Source of the DNA: Thalassospira indica
GTDB taxonomy: Bacteria > Pseudomonadota > Alphaproteobacteria > Rhodospirillales > Thalassospiraceae
Assembly: GCF_003403095.1 (NCBI RefSeq)
Contig: NZ_CP031555.1
Span: 2,708,001 to 2,772,000, forward strand
Reading direction: 5' to 3'
Length of the DNA: 64,000 nt
The notes under the pieces are model-generated. The model saw only the letters and a program-made list of their open reading frames with translations, was not told the origin of the DNA and did no database searches. The position numbers and the translations under genes are program-made. This document shows positions 29,256 through 38,969 of this stretch, piece by piece (positions within the stretch are counted from its first letter, which is position 1; each line of letters begins with the position of its first letter).

Positions 29256-31088
29256 ATGCCCGACCTTCTCGACCGACCTGTACAACGTCAGCCGATTGAC
29301 GTTCTGCAAGAGGTGTTCGGCTATGACAGCTTTCGCGGCCAACAGGCTGAAATCATTGATCATGTTATCGCTGGAAATGATGCACTGGTCCTGATGCCAA
29401 CCGGTGGCGGCAAGTCGCTTTGCTATCAGGTGCCAGCCCTCTGCCGTCCGGGAACGGCTGTTGTCGTATCCCCGCTGATCGCGTTGATGAAGGATCAGGT
29501 CGATGCGCTTAATCAGCTGGGCGTCAAGGCCGCCTTTATTAATTCGACCCTTGCCCCCGATGCCGCGCGCGAAATTGAAACGCGTGCCGTCGATGGTGAT
29601 ATCGATCTTCTCTATGTGGCGCCGGAACGTTTTGCCTCTGACCGGTTCTTGAACCTGCTCGACCGGATCAGCATTTCACTGTTTGCGATTGATGAAGCCC
29701 ACTGTGTGTCGCAATGGGGCCATGATTTCCGCCCGGAATATCGCCGGCTTGATTTACTGCCAACCCGCTTTGCCCATGTGCCGCGCATTGCCCTGACCGC
29801 AACGGCCGATACGCCCACCCGCAAAGACATTGCCGAAAACCTGCATCTGACCGATGCACAGTGCTTTATCACCGGTTTTGATCGCCCGAACATCACCTAT
29901 CGCATTGAAACCAAGGGCAATGCCAAGCAACGCCTGCTGTCGTTCCTTAATCGCGAACATGCGAAGGATGCCGGGATTGTCTATTGCCTGTCACGACGTA
30001 AAACCGAAGACGTCGCGCAATGGCTTTCGGAAAATGGTCGGCCTGCCCTGCCGTATCATGCGGGTCTGGCACAGGAAACACGCCAATTGCATCAGGATCG
30101 CTTCCTGCGTGAAGACGGGCTGATCATCTGTGCCACTGTGGCCTTTGGCATGGGGATCGACAAACCCAATGTCCGCTTTGTCGCCCATCTCAATCTGCCC
30201 AAAAGCATGGAAGCCTATTATCAGGAAACCGGGCGTGCCGGGCGTGATGGACTGCCGGCCAATGCGTGGATGAATTACGATCTGTCCGATATTGTTTCGA
30301 TCCGAAGCATGGTGGCCGGTTCCGACGCACCCGAAGCCCAAAAACGCATTGAATCGCGTAAACTCGATGCGCTGGTTGGTCTTGCGGAAACCACCCGTTG
30401 CCGCCGTCAGGTGATCCTGTCCTATTTTGGCGAAGATCGCCACGAGCCTTGCGGCAACTGCGACACCTGCCTTGAACCGGTTGATACCTGGGACGCCACC
30501 CAGGCCTCACGCAAGGCGCTGTCGGCGGTGTATCGCACCGGCCAACGCTTTGGCCCGGCACATGTGATAGAAGTCCTGATGGGCCGCAAGACCGAAAAAA
30601 TCCGTCAAAACGGCCATGACAAGCTTTCGGTTTATGCCATTGGCAAGGATATTGCCCAGCCGCAATGGCGCTCGGTCTTCCGACAGCTCCTTGCCATGGG
30701 ATATCTTGAAGTCGATGTCGAAGGACATGGTGGCGTATATCTGACCGAGGAGTCCCGACCGGTGCTGCGCGGCGAAAAAGTCGTCGAAATGCGCAAGGAC
30801 CCCGGCGAAAGCAAACGCGCCATGACAAAGCGTCTGCGCGATTTTGATACCGAATTCGAGAACGAGGAAGACCGCGATCTTTGGGAACGTTTGCGCACGC
30901 TACGCCGCGAACTGGCCACCAGCCAAAACGTGCCGCCCTATGTAATCTTCAGTGACCGGACACTTTGGGAAATGGTGCGTTTCAAGCCCCGCACCCTTGA
31001 AGATATGGCATCCATCAACGGTGTCGGCGTCAAAAAGCTTGATCAGTACGGATTGGCATTTCTTGATGTCATGGACGGACGGCGGTAA
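29256..31088 (+). CDS. recQ: ATP-dependent DNA helicase RecQ
   Basis: 3'-5' superfamily 2 helicase of 610 residues, acting in recombination and fork repair. The Walker A lysine is K53 in [17 protein letters not shown]; the helicase box is [17 protein letters not shown]; motif VI is [12 protein letters not shown]. The RQC zinc cysteines are in [22 protein letters not shown], followed by winged helix and a C-terminal HRDC domain (about 520-605). ATG 29256 gives the usual RecQ length. A TTG at 29238 with a weak GGACGG is possible; a TTG at 29193 would overlap the glycosylase gene by 44 bases and is unlikely. Confidence 0.94.
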   Translation: MPDLLDRPVQRQPIDVLQEVFGYDSFRGQQAEIIDHVIAGNDALVLMPTGGGKSLCYQVPALCRPGTAVVVSPLIALMKDQVDALNQLGVKAAFINSTLAPDAAREIETRAVDGDIDLLYVAPERFASDRFLNLLDRISISLFAIDEAHCVSQWGHDFRPEYRRLDLLPTRFAHVPRIALTATADTPTRKDIAENLHLTDAQCFITGFDRPNITYRIETKGNAKQRLLSFLNREHAKDAGIVYCLSRRKTEDVAQWLSENGRPALPYHAGLAQETRQLHQDRFLREDGLIICATVAFGMGIDKPNVRFVAHLNLPKSMEAYYQETGRAGRDGLPANAWMNYDLSDIVSIRSMVAGSDAPEAQKRIESRKLDALVGLAETTRCRRQVILSYFGEDRHEPCGNCDTCLEPVDTWDATQASRKALSAVYRTGQRFGPAHVIEVLMGRKTEKIRQNGHDKLSVYAIGKDIAQPQWRSVFRQLLAMGYLEVDVEGHGGVYLTEESRPVLRGEKVVEMRKDPGESKRAMTKRLRDFDTEFENEEDRDLWERLRTLRRELATSQNVPPYVIFSDRTLWEMVRFKPRTLEDMASINGVGVKKLDQYGLAFLDVMDGRR

Positions 31089-31129
31089 TCCGCCGTGCCG
31101 TCATCAAATCATCTTTTGGCAGTTTTGCC

Positions 31130-31693
31130 CTAAAGGCTTGCGCGAATGGCGCTGACAATTTCCTCGTCTTCCGGCTTGGTCCGGCTGTCAAAGCTTTGAA
31201 TAAGCTTGCCATCGCGGCCAATCAGATATTTGTGGAAATTCCATTGCGGGGCGTTTTCAGCGCCCAATTCCTGCTCCGCCCACTTATAGAACGGGTGCGC
31301 ATCCGGGCCTTTGACCGTGGTTTTTGATGTCAGCGGGAAGTCGACATCAAAATTAACCTCACAGAAATCAAGGATATCGGCATCCTCGCTATATTCCTGT
31401 CCGCCAAAATCGGCCGACGGGACGCCAAGGACAACAAGCCCCTCGTCACGGTAATCTTCCCACAGTTTCTGCAGGCCGGTATATTGCGGCGTAAACCCGC
31501 ACATCGAGGCGGTATTTACCAGCAAAACGACTTTGTCGTTATACTCTGAAAGACGGATTTCACCGGCATCAATCGCCGGGAAAGAAAAGTCGTATGCAGA
31601 TGGCGCATCATCCGATGCCATTGTCTCCCTCCAGGACAAACTCACGACAACAATAGTAAAGACAAAGAATACAACGAATTGCCGCCTATTCAT
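31130..31693 (-). CDS. Glutathione peroxidase-like thiol peroxidase with membrane/signal N terminus
   Basis: The 187-residue protein begins with NRRQF and a hydrophobic stretch (VVFFVFTIVVVSLSW), so it is exported or membrane-anchored, facing the periplasm. The GPx domain shows the catalytic cysteine in NTASMCGFTPQY, the glutamine in SADFGGQEYSE and the Trp-Asn pair in WNFHKYLIGRDG. The active residue is Cys, not selenocysteine, so it probably uses thioredoxin-type thiols. ATG 31693 is chosen because GAGGAG precedes it and it overlaps the end of the molybdo-oxidoreductase gene by eight bases; longer starts would run further into that gene. Confidence 0.9.
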   Translation of the reverse strand: MNRRQFVVFFVFTIVVVSLSWRETMASDDAPSAYDFSFPAIDAGEIRLSEYNDKVVLLVNTASMCGFTPQYTGLQKLWEDYRDEGLVVLGVPSADFGGQEYSEDADILDFCEVNFDVDFPLTSKTTVKGPDAHPFYKWAEQELGAENAPQWNFHKYLIGRDGKLIQSFDSRTKPEDEEIVSAIRASL

Positions 31694-32345
31694 AGCGCTC
31701 CTCCGTCCATGGGTCGGCATTGTTGTGATATCCGCGTTCTTCCCAGAAGCCCGGCTTGTCGTCGCGGGCAAAGGTGATCTTTTTCACCCATTTGGCACTT
31801 TTCCAGAAATAAAGCTTCGGGATCACAACACGCAACGGCCCGCCATGCTCTTCACTCAGCGGCTCGCCCTCCCAATGATGGGCCAACAGCACATCATCAT
31901 CCAGAAACTGTTCGATCCGGACATTGGTCGTATAGCCGTCATGGGCGGTAAACAGGACGTGACGCGCATCGGGTAATGGATCGACAAGCTCTGCCAATGT
32001 CTTTGACAACACGCCCTGCCAGTGATTTTCGTATCGTGACCAACTGGTCACACAGTGAATGTCGTTTTTGGCTGTGACATGTGGCAAATCAAGCAGATCG
32101 GAAAAGCTCAGTGTCATCGGCTTTCTGACCTGCCCGTTAATTTCAAGCTGATAGTCATCCGCTAACACATGCGGCGTGATGCCAAGATCCAGAACCGGCC
32201 AATCCGTGACAAGGCGCTGGCCCGGCGGCAAACGGTTCGCACGCTCAGTATCCGGTGCGCCGGTCATCAAGCGCCCGTCTTCGGCCCACTTGCGCTTGGC
32301 CGCGATCAGTTTGTCTTTGATCTTGCCTGAAAAGCTCTCGGTCAC
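31686..32345 (-). CDS. Sulfite oxidase-like molybdopterin oxidoreductase (YuiH-type)
   Basis: The 219-residue protein has one oxidoreductase molybdopterin domain. The molybdenum-binding cysteine is in DIHCVTSWSRYENHWQGV; ARHVLFTAHDGYTTNVRIEQ and HWEGEPLSEEHGGPLRVVIPKLY complete the domain. It lacks the dimerisation domain and any signal peptide, unlike MsrP or true sulfite oxidases, so it is a cytoplasmic stand-alone type with unknown substrate. Start is GTG 32345 (MTESFSGKIKDKL) with AAGGA 7 bases before it. It is translationally coupled to the downstream peroxidase gene, which suggests a shared redox role. Confidence 0.87.
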   Translation of the reverse strand: MTESFSGKIKDKLIAAKRKWAEDGRLMTGAPDTERANRLPPGQRLVTDWPVLDLGITPHVLADDYQLEINGQVRKPMTLSFSDLLDLPHVTAKNDIHCVTSWSRYENHWQGVLSKTLAELVDPLPDARHVLFTAHDGYTTNVRIEQFLDDDVLLAHHWEGEPLSEEHGGPLRVVIPKLYFWKSAKWVKKITFARDDKPGFWEERGYHNNADPWTEERYE

Positions 32346-32375
32346 TGGATATTCCTTGGTTGATGATCGACATAC

Positions 32376-32417
32376 GAAAAATGGCGCCAACACGTTCACC
32401 ATGTCAGCGCCATTTAA
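32376..32417 (-). terminator. Terminator of smpB (and the dapA-smpB unit)
   Basis: On the minus strand AAATGGCGC and GCGCCATTT form a 9-bp stem with a 19-base loop, followed by TTCGT. It lies 50 bases after the smpB stop and before the oxidoreductase start. Confidence 0.7.
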
Positions 32418-32468
32418 TCTCTTTTCACACGGCTACGGCAAGTCACATGCCCGCGACCGATCTTTCAA

Positions 32469-32945
32469 TCAGCCAAAGTCGCGCATCAAACGCGCCTTGT
32501 CGCGCTGCCAGTCACGCTCTTTGACCGCCTCACGCTTGTCGGCCTTTTTCTTGCCCTCGGCGATGGCGAGTTCAAGTTTCGCAATACCGCGCTCATTGAA
32601 ATACAGTTTGACCGGAACAAGGGTGAAACCCTTCTTGTTCAGGGCATCATGCATCTTGGTGATTTCACGCTTATGCAAAAGCAGCTTGCGCGGTCGGCGC
32701 TCTTCGTGGCCAAACGGCATTTTGCTTTGATATTCAGGGATATAAGCGTTGATCAGCCACACTTCGCCGTTCTTCGCTTCGGCATAGGATTCCTGAATAT
32801 TCCCTTTGCCATCGCGCAGCGATTTAACTTCGGTACCGCGCAGGGCGATGCCGGCTTCAAACGTTTCCGTCAGGAAAAAGTCAAAGCGGGCCCGCCGGTT
32901 CTGCGCGACAATCTTGTTGTTACTTGTTTCTTTCTTGGGTGCCAT
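32469..32945 (-). CDS. smpB: SsrA-binding protein SmpB
   Basis: SmpB carries tmRNA to stalled ribosomes for trans-translation. The 158-residue protein contains the OB-fold motifs [40 protein letters not shown] and NAYIPEY. It ends in the basic tail ([21 protein letters not shown]) that enters the mRNA channel. It follows dapA by 17 bases, the usual alphaproteobacterial pairing. Confidence 0.97.
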   Translation of the reverse strand: MAPKKETSNNKIVAQNRRARFDFFLTETFEAGIALRGTEVKSLRDGKGNIQESYAEAKNGEVWLINAYIPEYQSKMPFGHEERRPRKLLLHKREITKMHDALNKKGFTLVPVKLYFNERGIAKLELAIAEGKKKADKREAVKERDWQRDKARLMRDFG

Positions 32946-32962
32946 AAGACGCTTGTTATCGC

Positions 32963-33844
32963 TTACTGGCCGAGAATACCAGCATTCTTAAGTGCGGCTT
33001 CGACCTTGCGTTTGGATTCTTCGGCAATCTCGACCATCGGCAAACGCATATGGCTGCCACACAGGCCAAGAAGCTCTGCTGCGTATTTCACCGGTCCGGG
33101 GCTGGATTCACAGAACATCGCCTTGTGAACCGGCATCAGTCGATAGTTCAACTCCTGAACTTTCGAAATGTTCCCCGCAGCCCAGGCCGTATGCAGATCG
33201 GCACACAATTTCGGCGCGATGTTCGAAGTCACGGAAATGCAGCCATGACCACCCTGTGCCAGGAACGGTACAATCGTACCGTCTTCACCCGACAGCTGGC
33301 AGAAATCGGCACCCGCAGCCAGGCGGGTCAATGCCGGACGTTCCAGATCGCTGGTCGCATCCTTAACACCAACAATGCGCGGCAATTTGGCCAGCTGCGC
33401 CATGGTATCAACATGCATATCAACGATCGAACGGCCCGGAATGTTGTAAATCACAATCGGGATATCGGTCGCGTCATGAATTGCCTTGTAATGCGCATAC
33501 AGGCCTTTCTGGGTCGGCTTGTTGTAATACGGCGTTACCACAAGTGCGGCATCCGCACCGGCATTCTGCGCATGACGGGTCAGCGACACCGCTTCTGCGG
33601 TCGAATTCGAACCCGTTCCCGCAATCACAGGACCGCGGCCTTTTGCAACTTCAAGTGCCAGTTCGACAACGCGATGATGCTCGGCATGGCTAAGGGTCGG
33701 AGATTCACCGGTGGTTCCGACAGGCACAACACCTGTCGTGCCCTGTTTAAGCTGCCAATCCACAAAAGACTGGAACGCCTTTTCATCAATCGCACCATCT
33801 TGCGTGAATGGTGTGATCAAAGCTGTGATTGAACCCTTAAACAT
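32963..33844 (-). CDS. dapA: 4-hydroxy-tetrahydrodipicolinate synthase
   Basis: DapA condenses pyruvate with aspartate semialdehyde, the first committed step to lysine and diaminopimelate. The 293-residue TIM barrel shows [17 protein letters not shown], the tyrosine in VIYNIPGRS and the Schiff-base lysine in [14 protein letters not shown] 33844 ([13 protein letters not shown]) is the conserved family start; a frame reaching 34033 would add 63 unconserved residues. It is divergent from the lytic transglycosylase gene and forms a unit with smpB. Confidence 0.96.
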   Translation of the reverse strand: MFKGSITALITPFTQDGAIDEKAFQSFVDWQLKQGTTGVVPVGTTGESPTLSHAEHHRVVELALEVAKGRGPVIAGTGSNSTAEAVSLTRHAQNAGADAALVVTPYYNKPTQKGLYAHYKAIHDATDIPIVIYNIPGRSIVDMHVDTMAQLAKLPRIVGVKDATSDLERPALTRLAAGADFCQLSGEDGTIVPFLAQGGHGCISVTSNIAPKLCADLHTAWAAGNISKVQELNYRLMPVHKAMFCESSPGPVKYAAELLGLCGSHMRLPMVEIAEESKRKVEAALKNAGILGQ

Positions 33845-33973
33845 AGAGATCTCCAAATTCGGGATATATTGAAAGCGGTCGCGAAAATAGCCGCTGTTGG
33901 GGTTTCCCGCAAGCACTGTATCCAATAATCCGGGCGATCCGGGATCGGCTCTGAAAATTCCCGTCAGGACTGT

Positions 33974-34002
33974 TTGGCTTTTATCAATTTCGCTGCCATA
34001 AT
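33974..34002 (+). promoter_or_regulatory. Predicted sigma-70-type promoter of the transglycosylase gene
   Basis: TTGGCT (4 of 6 matches to the -35 consensus), a 17-base spacer and CATAAT (5 of 6 to the -10 consensus) lie 51 bases upstream of the ATG at 34053. Found by eye; no score was calculated. Confidence 0.5.
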
Positions 34003-34052
34003 GCCCGGCTCGAGAGAGCATTCGTTGCCGCAAGGCACAAGGGGAACATCAC

Positions 34053-36089
34053 ATGGCGCAAGCGTCTTTCCGCAAGATTTCGATCTGCGCATTGGCACTG
34101 GGCTTTTCGATCTTGATACCAGGCAGTTATCAGGTGCAGGCCGCAACGAATGAAGACAACGTTCTTCAGACGCAGCCGCCCTCGCCGCTGTATTCTGCTG
34201 TCAGCCGGGCGCGCCTGAACGCCTTTCTGGACGCGGTTGAAGATGGCAAGACCGACATTTTCGAACAACTCCTGACCAATTTTGACGATCCCCTGCTGCA
34301 AAAGGCAGCGGAATGGATGCTGCTGACCGCCCCCAATTCCGGGCACAGCTTCGAAGAAATCACCGCCTTCATCGATGCCCATCCGAAATGGCCCAATCAG
34401 GCGCTGCTAAGACAGCGCGCCGAAGAAGCCATGACCGATGCCGTGCCCGATGACGAAATCCTGGCTTGGTTCAAACGATCGGCCCCGGTGACCGCTGATG
34501 GCGCAACGCGCCAGATCAAGGCGTTACTGGGTGCCGGACAGGAATCGGCGGCCATCGCACTGGTCCGCCACAGCTGGATTAACGAGAATTTCGGCAGCGG
34601 CCAGGAACGCCGCTTCCTTGATCGCTATGGCCAGTACATTGATCAGGAAACCCACCAACAGCGCCTTGATCGCCTGTTATGGGAAGGCCGTCTGACGACT
34701 GCCGCGCGTATGATGAAATATGTTAGCGACGATTACCGTCGCCTGGCCGAGGCGCGCGCCGCCCTGCGCGCCATGAGTGGCGGTGTTGACGGTGCGATAA
34801 ATCGCGTACCGGAAAAATACCGCGATGATCCCGGCCTGATTTATGAACGTGTGCGCTGGCGCCGCAAAAAGGACCGTGATCAGGATGCGCGTGATCTTCT
34901 GCTCTCGCAGGCCAATGATCTCGCCTATATCTCGATCCGGCCGCAATACTGGTGGCTGGAAAAGGCCATTCTGGCCCGCCGCGCCCTGCAAAAGGGCCAT
35001 ATCACCGATGCCTATCGGCTGGTCGCCAACCATGGGCAGGTTGATCCGGGCGATATCGCCGAGGCCGAATGGTATGCGGGTTGGATCGCGCTTGAATTTT
35101 TGGGTGATGCCGACATCGCGCTGACCCATTTCCAGAACCTTTATGATGTCGTTCAATACCCGATCAGCCTGTCGCGCGGCTCCTACTGGGCCGGGCGTGC
35201 CAACGAGGCGCTTGGCGATCAGAAACGCGCCAAGGAATGGTACGCAATCGCGGCCGAACATGCCCATACCTTCTATGGTCAGCTTGCCATCGACAAACTG
35301 GGCAGCAAGCCATCCTATTCGGTTGAACAGCCGGTCCCGACCGCCGAACAGCGTGCCGAATTCGAGGCACAGGAACTGACCCAGGTTGTTCGCAAGCTTG
35401 GCGCGATGGGCCTTGGTAATATCATCCGGCCGTTCATCATGGCACTGGTTTACGAACATGATGAACCGGAATACCTCGCCATGGCGACCGATCTGGCGCG
35501 TGAATATGGCCGCACCGATCTGGGCATTCTTGCCGCCAAACGCAGCATCCGGACTGGCAGTGGCTATCTCGATGCCGCCTATCCGATCCATGAACAGGTT
35601 CCGCTTGGCCGCGCACCCGACCCGGCACTGGTCCATGCCATCATGCGTCAGGAAAGCCTGTTTAACCCGCAGGCGATCTCGTCTGCTGGCGCACGTGGAT
35701 TGATGCAGTTGATGCCCGCCACGGCACAACGCATGGCAAAGTCCCTGAAACTTGATTACGACACCGATCGTCTGACCGAGGATCCGTCCTTCAACATCGC
35801 TGTTGGCCGCGCCTATCTCAGCCGCCTTCTTGATCGTTGGGATGGTCAGGAAGTCCTGACGATTGCCAGTTACAATGCGGGGCCGACCCGTGTGCGCCAA
35901 TGGATCAACGAATATGGCGATCCACGCGACCCGGATGTCGATCTGGTCGACTGGATCGAAATGATCCCCTACAGCGAAACCCGAAATTACGTTCAGCGTG
36001 TGATGGAAGGAACTTATGTCTATCGCCGACGTTTTGCCCGGGACGAGATCGCAATGGGCCAAAGCGACGCAGCACAGGATACCGAATAA
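34053..36089 (+). CDS. slt: Soluble lytic murein transglycosylase (Slt-type)
   Basis: Periplasmic enzyme of 678 residues that cleaves glycan strands with formation of 1,6-anhydro-muramic acid. It has a signal peptide (KISICALALGFSILIPGSYQVQA) and a long superhelical alpha domain made of repeated helix pairs (about residues 40-500). The C-terminal lysozyme-like domain carries the catalytic Glu in AIMRQESLFNPQAISSAG, followed by ARGLMQLMPATAQRMA and ASYNAGPTRVRQW. Length and layout match Slt70. GGGGAA lies 8 bases before the ATG, and a sigma-70-like promoter is 51 bases upstream. Confidence 0.94.
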   Translation: MAQASFRKISICALALGFSILIPGSYQVQAATNEDNVLQTQPPSPLYSAVSRARLNAFLDAVEDGKTDIFEQLLTNFDDPLLQKAAEWMLLTAPNSGHSFEEITAFIDAHPKWPNQALLRQRAEEAMTDAVPDDEILAWFKRSAPVTADGATRQIKALLGAGQESAAIALVRHSWINENFGSGQERRFLDRYGQYIDQETHQQRLDRLLWEGRLTTAARMMKYVSDDYRRLAEARAALRAMSGGVDGAINRVPEKYRDDPGLIYERVRWRRKKDRDQDARDLLLSQANDLAYISIRPQYWWLEKAILARRALQKGHITDAYRLVANHGQVDPGDIAEAEWYAGWIALEFLGDADIALTHFQNLYDVVQYPISLSRGSYWAGRANEALGDQKRAKEWYAIAAEHAHTFYGQLAIDKLGSKPSYSVEQPVPTAEQRAEFEAQELTQVVRKLGAMGLGNIIRPFIMALVYEHDEPEYLAMATDLAREYGRTDLGILAAKRSIRTGSGYLDAAYPIHEQVPLGRAPDPALVHAIMRQESLFNPQAISSAGARGLMQLMPATAQRMAKSLKLDYDTDRLTEDPSFNIAVGRAYLSRLLDRWDGQEVLTIASYNAGPTRVRQWINEYGDPRDPDVDLVDWIEMIPYSETRNYVQRVMEGTYVYRRRFARDEIAMGQSDAAQDTE

Positions 36090-36184
36090 GGATAGTCGGG
36101 GGTATCTTCCGCCTGTCCTGATTTGCGCCTGCGCGCAATTGCCCCATATTTGATCAACACTGCTTGTCAGAAGAGGTCAGCAAT

Positions 36185-36883
36185 ATGTCCGATAACGCAC
36201 TGTCTTCCTGCCGTGCTTTTGTTTTCGATGCCTATGGCACCCTGTTTGATGTCGGCTCTGCCGTTGCCAAATTGCGCGACAGCGTCGGCGACGAGGCAGA
36301 CCGCCTTTCATCACTCTGGCGACAAAAGCAACTTGAATACACCTGGTTGCGCAGTCTGATGGGCGAGTTTGCCGATTTCTGGACGGTGACCGGTGATGCG
36401 CTGGATTACGCTCTTGATCAGATTGGCAAAAAGGATCCGGTGCTGCGCGCCAAGCTGATGGAAACCTATCTGTCGCTTGATACCTTCCCGGAAGTGGTCG
36501 AAACGCTGAAAACCCTGAAAAGTCAGGGCCACAAGCTCGCGATCCTGTCGAATGGTGCCAAGCATATGCTGATCTCGGCGGCCAAATCGTCGGGCATTCT
36601 GTCACTGTTTGATCAGATCATCTGTGTCGATGATCTCAAAACCTACAAACCGCATCCGGATGTCTATCAGCTTGCCGTCGACAAGCTGGAAGTCGAACCG
36701 GCCGAAATTTCGTTCCAGTCGTCAAATGGCTGGGATATTGCCGGGGCCGGGCATTTCGGGTTCCGCACCGCCTGGATCAATCGCGCGCACAGCCCGGCCG
36801 AACGCCTGTCGCATACCGCCGATGTGGTGCTGAACGGCCTTGATGAGTTGCTGCCGCTGGTTGGCGAACCGCAAAAGGCATAA
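36185..36883 (+). CDS. (S)-2-haloacid dehalogenase, type II
   Basis: HAD-family enzyme of 232 residues. The nucleophile is D15 in FVFDAYGTLFDV; the substrate arginine is in WRQKQLEYTWLRSLM; the Ser-Asn pair is in LAILSNGAKHML; the lysine and tyrosine are in KTYKPHPDVYQLA; and the late motif FQSSNGWDIAGAGHFGF has the Ser, Asn and Asp of true L-2-haloacid dehalogenases. The enzyme hydrolyses 2-haloalkanoates to D-2-hydroxy acids. ATG 36185 is preceded by GAGG at the right distance. It is alone between slt and the bactofilin gene; no haloacid transporter is nearby. Confidence 0.92.
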   Translation: MSDNALSSCRAFVFDAYGTLFDVGSAVAKLRDSVGDEADRLSSLWRQKQLEYTWLRSLMGEFADFWTVTGDALDYALDQIGKKDPVLRAKLMETYLSLDTFPEVVETLKTLKSQGHKLAILSNGAKHMLISAAKSSGILSLFDQIICVDDLKTYKPHPDVYQLAVDKLEVEPAEISFQSSNGWDIAGAGHFGFRTAWINRAHSPAERLSHTADVVLNGLDELLPLVGEPQKA

Positions 36884-36913
36884 CGCCCGGCAGGATCAAT
36901 CACGCCCAAACAT

Positions 36914-36953
36914 GAAAAAGGCAGGCCCGATATCGGTGCCTGCCTTTTTTGGT
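36914..36953. terminator. Terminator between haloacid dehalogenase and bactofilin genes
   Basis: AAAAAGGCAGGC and GCCTGCCTTTTTT form a strong stem with T runs on both strands, between two convergent genes. Confidence 0.88.
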
Positions 36954-37020
36954 TTCTCTGTCGGTTTTGCGCATGGCCGGACCCGCCACCTGAAAACCGC
37001 AACAGAAATCACTTGAGTGA

Positions 37021-37476
37021 TTATTTGTTTTCTTTCTTCACGTTGGCAGCAACCACCTGCCCCGCCTGGATCACCGTCAGGCCGCCTTCGTCGGCAGCAC
37101 TTTCGATGCGGCGGCAATGGCCCTCGATATGGGCACCCGGCTCGATGGAAAGGCTTTCATGAAGAATGTCACCGATCATGCGGGCGGTATCGGAAAGGGA
37201 AACGTCCTTTGCCCGGACCTGACCGATAACAGTGCCGCAAATGCGGATTTTGTCGGCAACGATTTCGCCGCGGACTTCGCCGCTTTGACCGATGGTCAGG
37301 GTTCGTGTGCGAATATCGCCATTGACCGAACCATCAACCTGAACATCGGATTCCGAAATCAGATCACCCGTCACACGAAGATCGGCATTGATGACCGACA
37401 GGCCACCCTTTTTCTCAGTACCGTGTGAACCACTTTTATTCGTTGTTTGTGTCGTCTTGCTCGCTTTTGAAAACAT
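37021..37476 (-). CDS. Bactofilin family cytoskeletal protein
   Basis: The 151-residue protein has a disordered N terminus (SKASKTTQTTNKSGSHG), the bactofilin right-handed beta-helix (LSVINADLRVTGDLISESDV to ESLSIEPGAHIEGHC), and a short tail. Bactofilins polymerise without nucleotides and position envelope enzymes. ATG 37476 is preceded by GAGGCGGGA. The start lies inside the end of the M23 peptidase gene (41-base overlap). The same pairing with M23 peptidases is known in Caulobacter, Rhodomicrobium and Hyphomonas relatives and in Helicobacter shape systems. Confidence 0.93.
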   Translation of the reverse strand: MFSKASKTTQTTNKSGSHGTEKKGGLSVINADLRVTGDLISESDVQVDGSVNGDIRTRTLTIGQSGEVRGEIVADKIRICGTVIGQVRAKDVSLSDTARMIGDILHESLSIEPGAHIEGHCRRIESAADEGGLTVIQAGQVVAANVKKENK

Positions 37477-38761
37477 AACGTCCCGCCTCAATAAATTTTA
37501 CAGGATTGACCGGCTTATTATTGACCAGAACTTCATAATGCACATGGCTACCGGTACTGCGGCCCGTGCTTCCCATCAAGGCGATATGGTCCTGGTACTG
37601 CACTTCGTCGCCCTTCTTTACGAGGACCTTGTATAGGTGGCCATAACGGGTTCGAATACCGTTTCCGTGATCAACTTCGACCATCTTCCCGTATTTGCCA
37701 CTCCATCCCGCATGCACCACTTTGCCCGGTGCGGTTGCAAGAATTGGTGTCTTGATCGGTCCGGCAAGATCAACACCGGAATGAAAAGCCCAGCGACCAT
37801 TGATCGGGTCTTTTCGTTTACCGAACGAGCTCGATAGATAGTATTTCGCCGCCGGTTCCCCGATTGGCGTCTTCTTGATCCTGTCATGCAGGTTGGCAAG
37901 GTGATCCATGCGATCATTCAGCGCCAACGCCGTATTGACAAATTCCTCGTCCTGAGGGTGTTCAGGCTCAAACGCCACGAACGGACCACCAACGCCGGGC
38001 TGCTGCGGCTTCATCGGCGGCAAAACAAATGTTTCCGGCTGCAGGCCGGTCATTTCAAGCACATTCTCAAGCTCGAGAATGGTGGTGTCTGCCGTCTGGG
38101 CGACCCGCTGCATCGCTTGCTGCTGGATCGAATGAAGATCAGCGATCCGCTGACGCGCTTCGCTCAGTTCACCCTGAAGCTTTTTGGACCGCTGCAACGC
38201 CTGATCACGTTCGCGCATTACCCGCGACATCACGGTTTCCACGGTCTCAAGTTCATCGCGCAAAGCCAGGTTACGGTTGGTAATCCCGTCAATCTGCCCC
38301 TGCAGCGCATTCATCTGGTTATCCATCGACGTGCGAAGCGATGAAATCCGCACTTTCTCCTTCTCGCTATCGGCAAGCTTGGAGGTATAATCCTGTACCC
38401 GCGCTTGAAGCTGCAGGTTCTTTTCCGCCATCGACAACAGATTACGATGGGTATCTTCCATCTGGGATGTAATCTCGCCAAAGCGGCGCTGACTTTCGGT
38501 AACCCGGGCGATCAGACGGTTATAGGACAGCTCGCTTCTAAAAAGCTGCTCTTCACGCATTGTAAGGCGCTGATCAAGATACCAGCTATAACCTGTGACG
38601 CCGACCGTCCAGGTTATGGCTGCTGCCCCGAATGAGGCCAGTGCGACCTGCGCGTATTTTCCAAGCCGAAGCTGGTAAACGGAATCATTAGACCGGAGAA
38701 GCAACTGCCGATCCGGAAACCATTTATCCACCAACCGACGAATGCGTTCAAACGCCGACAT
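37436..38761 (-). CDS. M23 family metallopeptidase with N-terminal helix and coiled coil
   Basis: Inner-membrane-anchored murein peptidase of 441 residues. One hydrophobic helix (about residues 36-60) is followed by a long coiled coil (about 65-225, heptad-rich, Gln/Glu/Arg/Leu), then a LytM domain from about 290. The zinc ligands are present in WAFHSGVDLAGPI (HxxxD) and GSHVHYEVL (HxH), so it should be active, unlike EnvC/NlpD-type regulators. Its stop overlaps the bactofilin gene, pointing to coupled translation and a joint role in local cell-wall shaping. Confidence 0.93.
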   Translation of the reverse strand: MSAFERIRRLVDKWFPDRQLLLRSNDSVYQLRLGKYAQVALASFGAAAITWTVGVTGYSWYLDQRLTMREEQLFRSELSYNRLIARVTESQRRFGEITSQMEDTHRNLLSMAEKNLQLQARVQDYTSKLADSEKEKVRISSLRTSMDNQMNALQGQIDGITNRNLALRDELETVETVMSRVMRERDQALQRSKKLQGELSEARQRIADLHSIQQQAMQRVAQTADTTILELENVLEMTGLQPETFVLPPMKPQQPGVGGPFVAFEPEHPQDEEFVNTALALNDRMDHLANLHDRIKKTPIGEPAAKYYLSSSFGKRKDPINGRWAFHSGVDLAGPIKTPILATAPGKVVHAGWSGKYGKMVEVDHGNGIRTRYGHLYKVLVKKGDEVQYQDHIALMGSTGRSTGSHVHYEVLVNNKPVNPVKFIEAGRYVFKSEQDDTNNE

Positions 38762-38969
38762 ATTCAGTGTCTAACCCCTAGTTGCCCGTATGCATCCCGG
38801 TTACCCCGGTTATGCAGAGTTTCTTTAGACCCCGCCTGAGACATTTTCGTCTTTTCTTTTACGCTACCTGTAACTCGGCCTGCAAGCAAGCCCGTTAACA
38901 CACCCTTAAGAGTAAAATCTTCACCTTAGAGCGAAATGCTGTGTTACCTATGGCCATCTTCCACATCAT

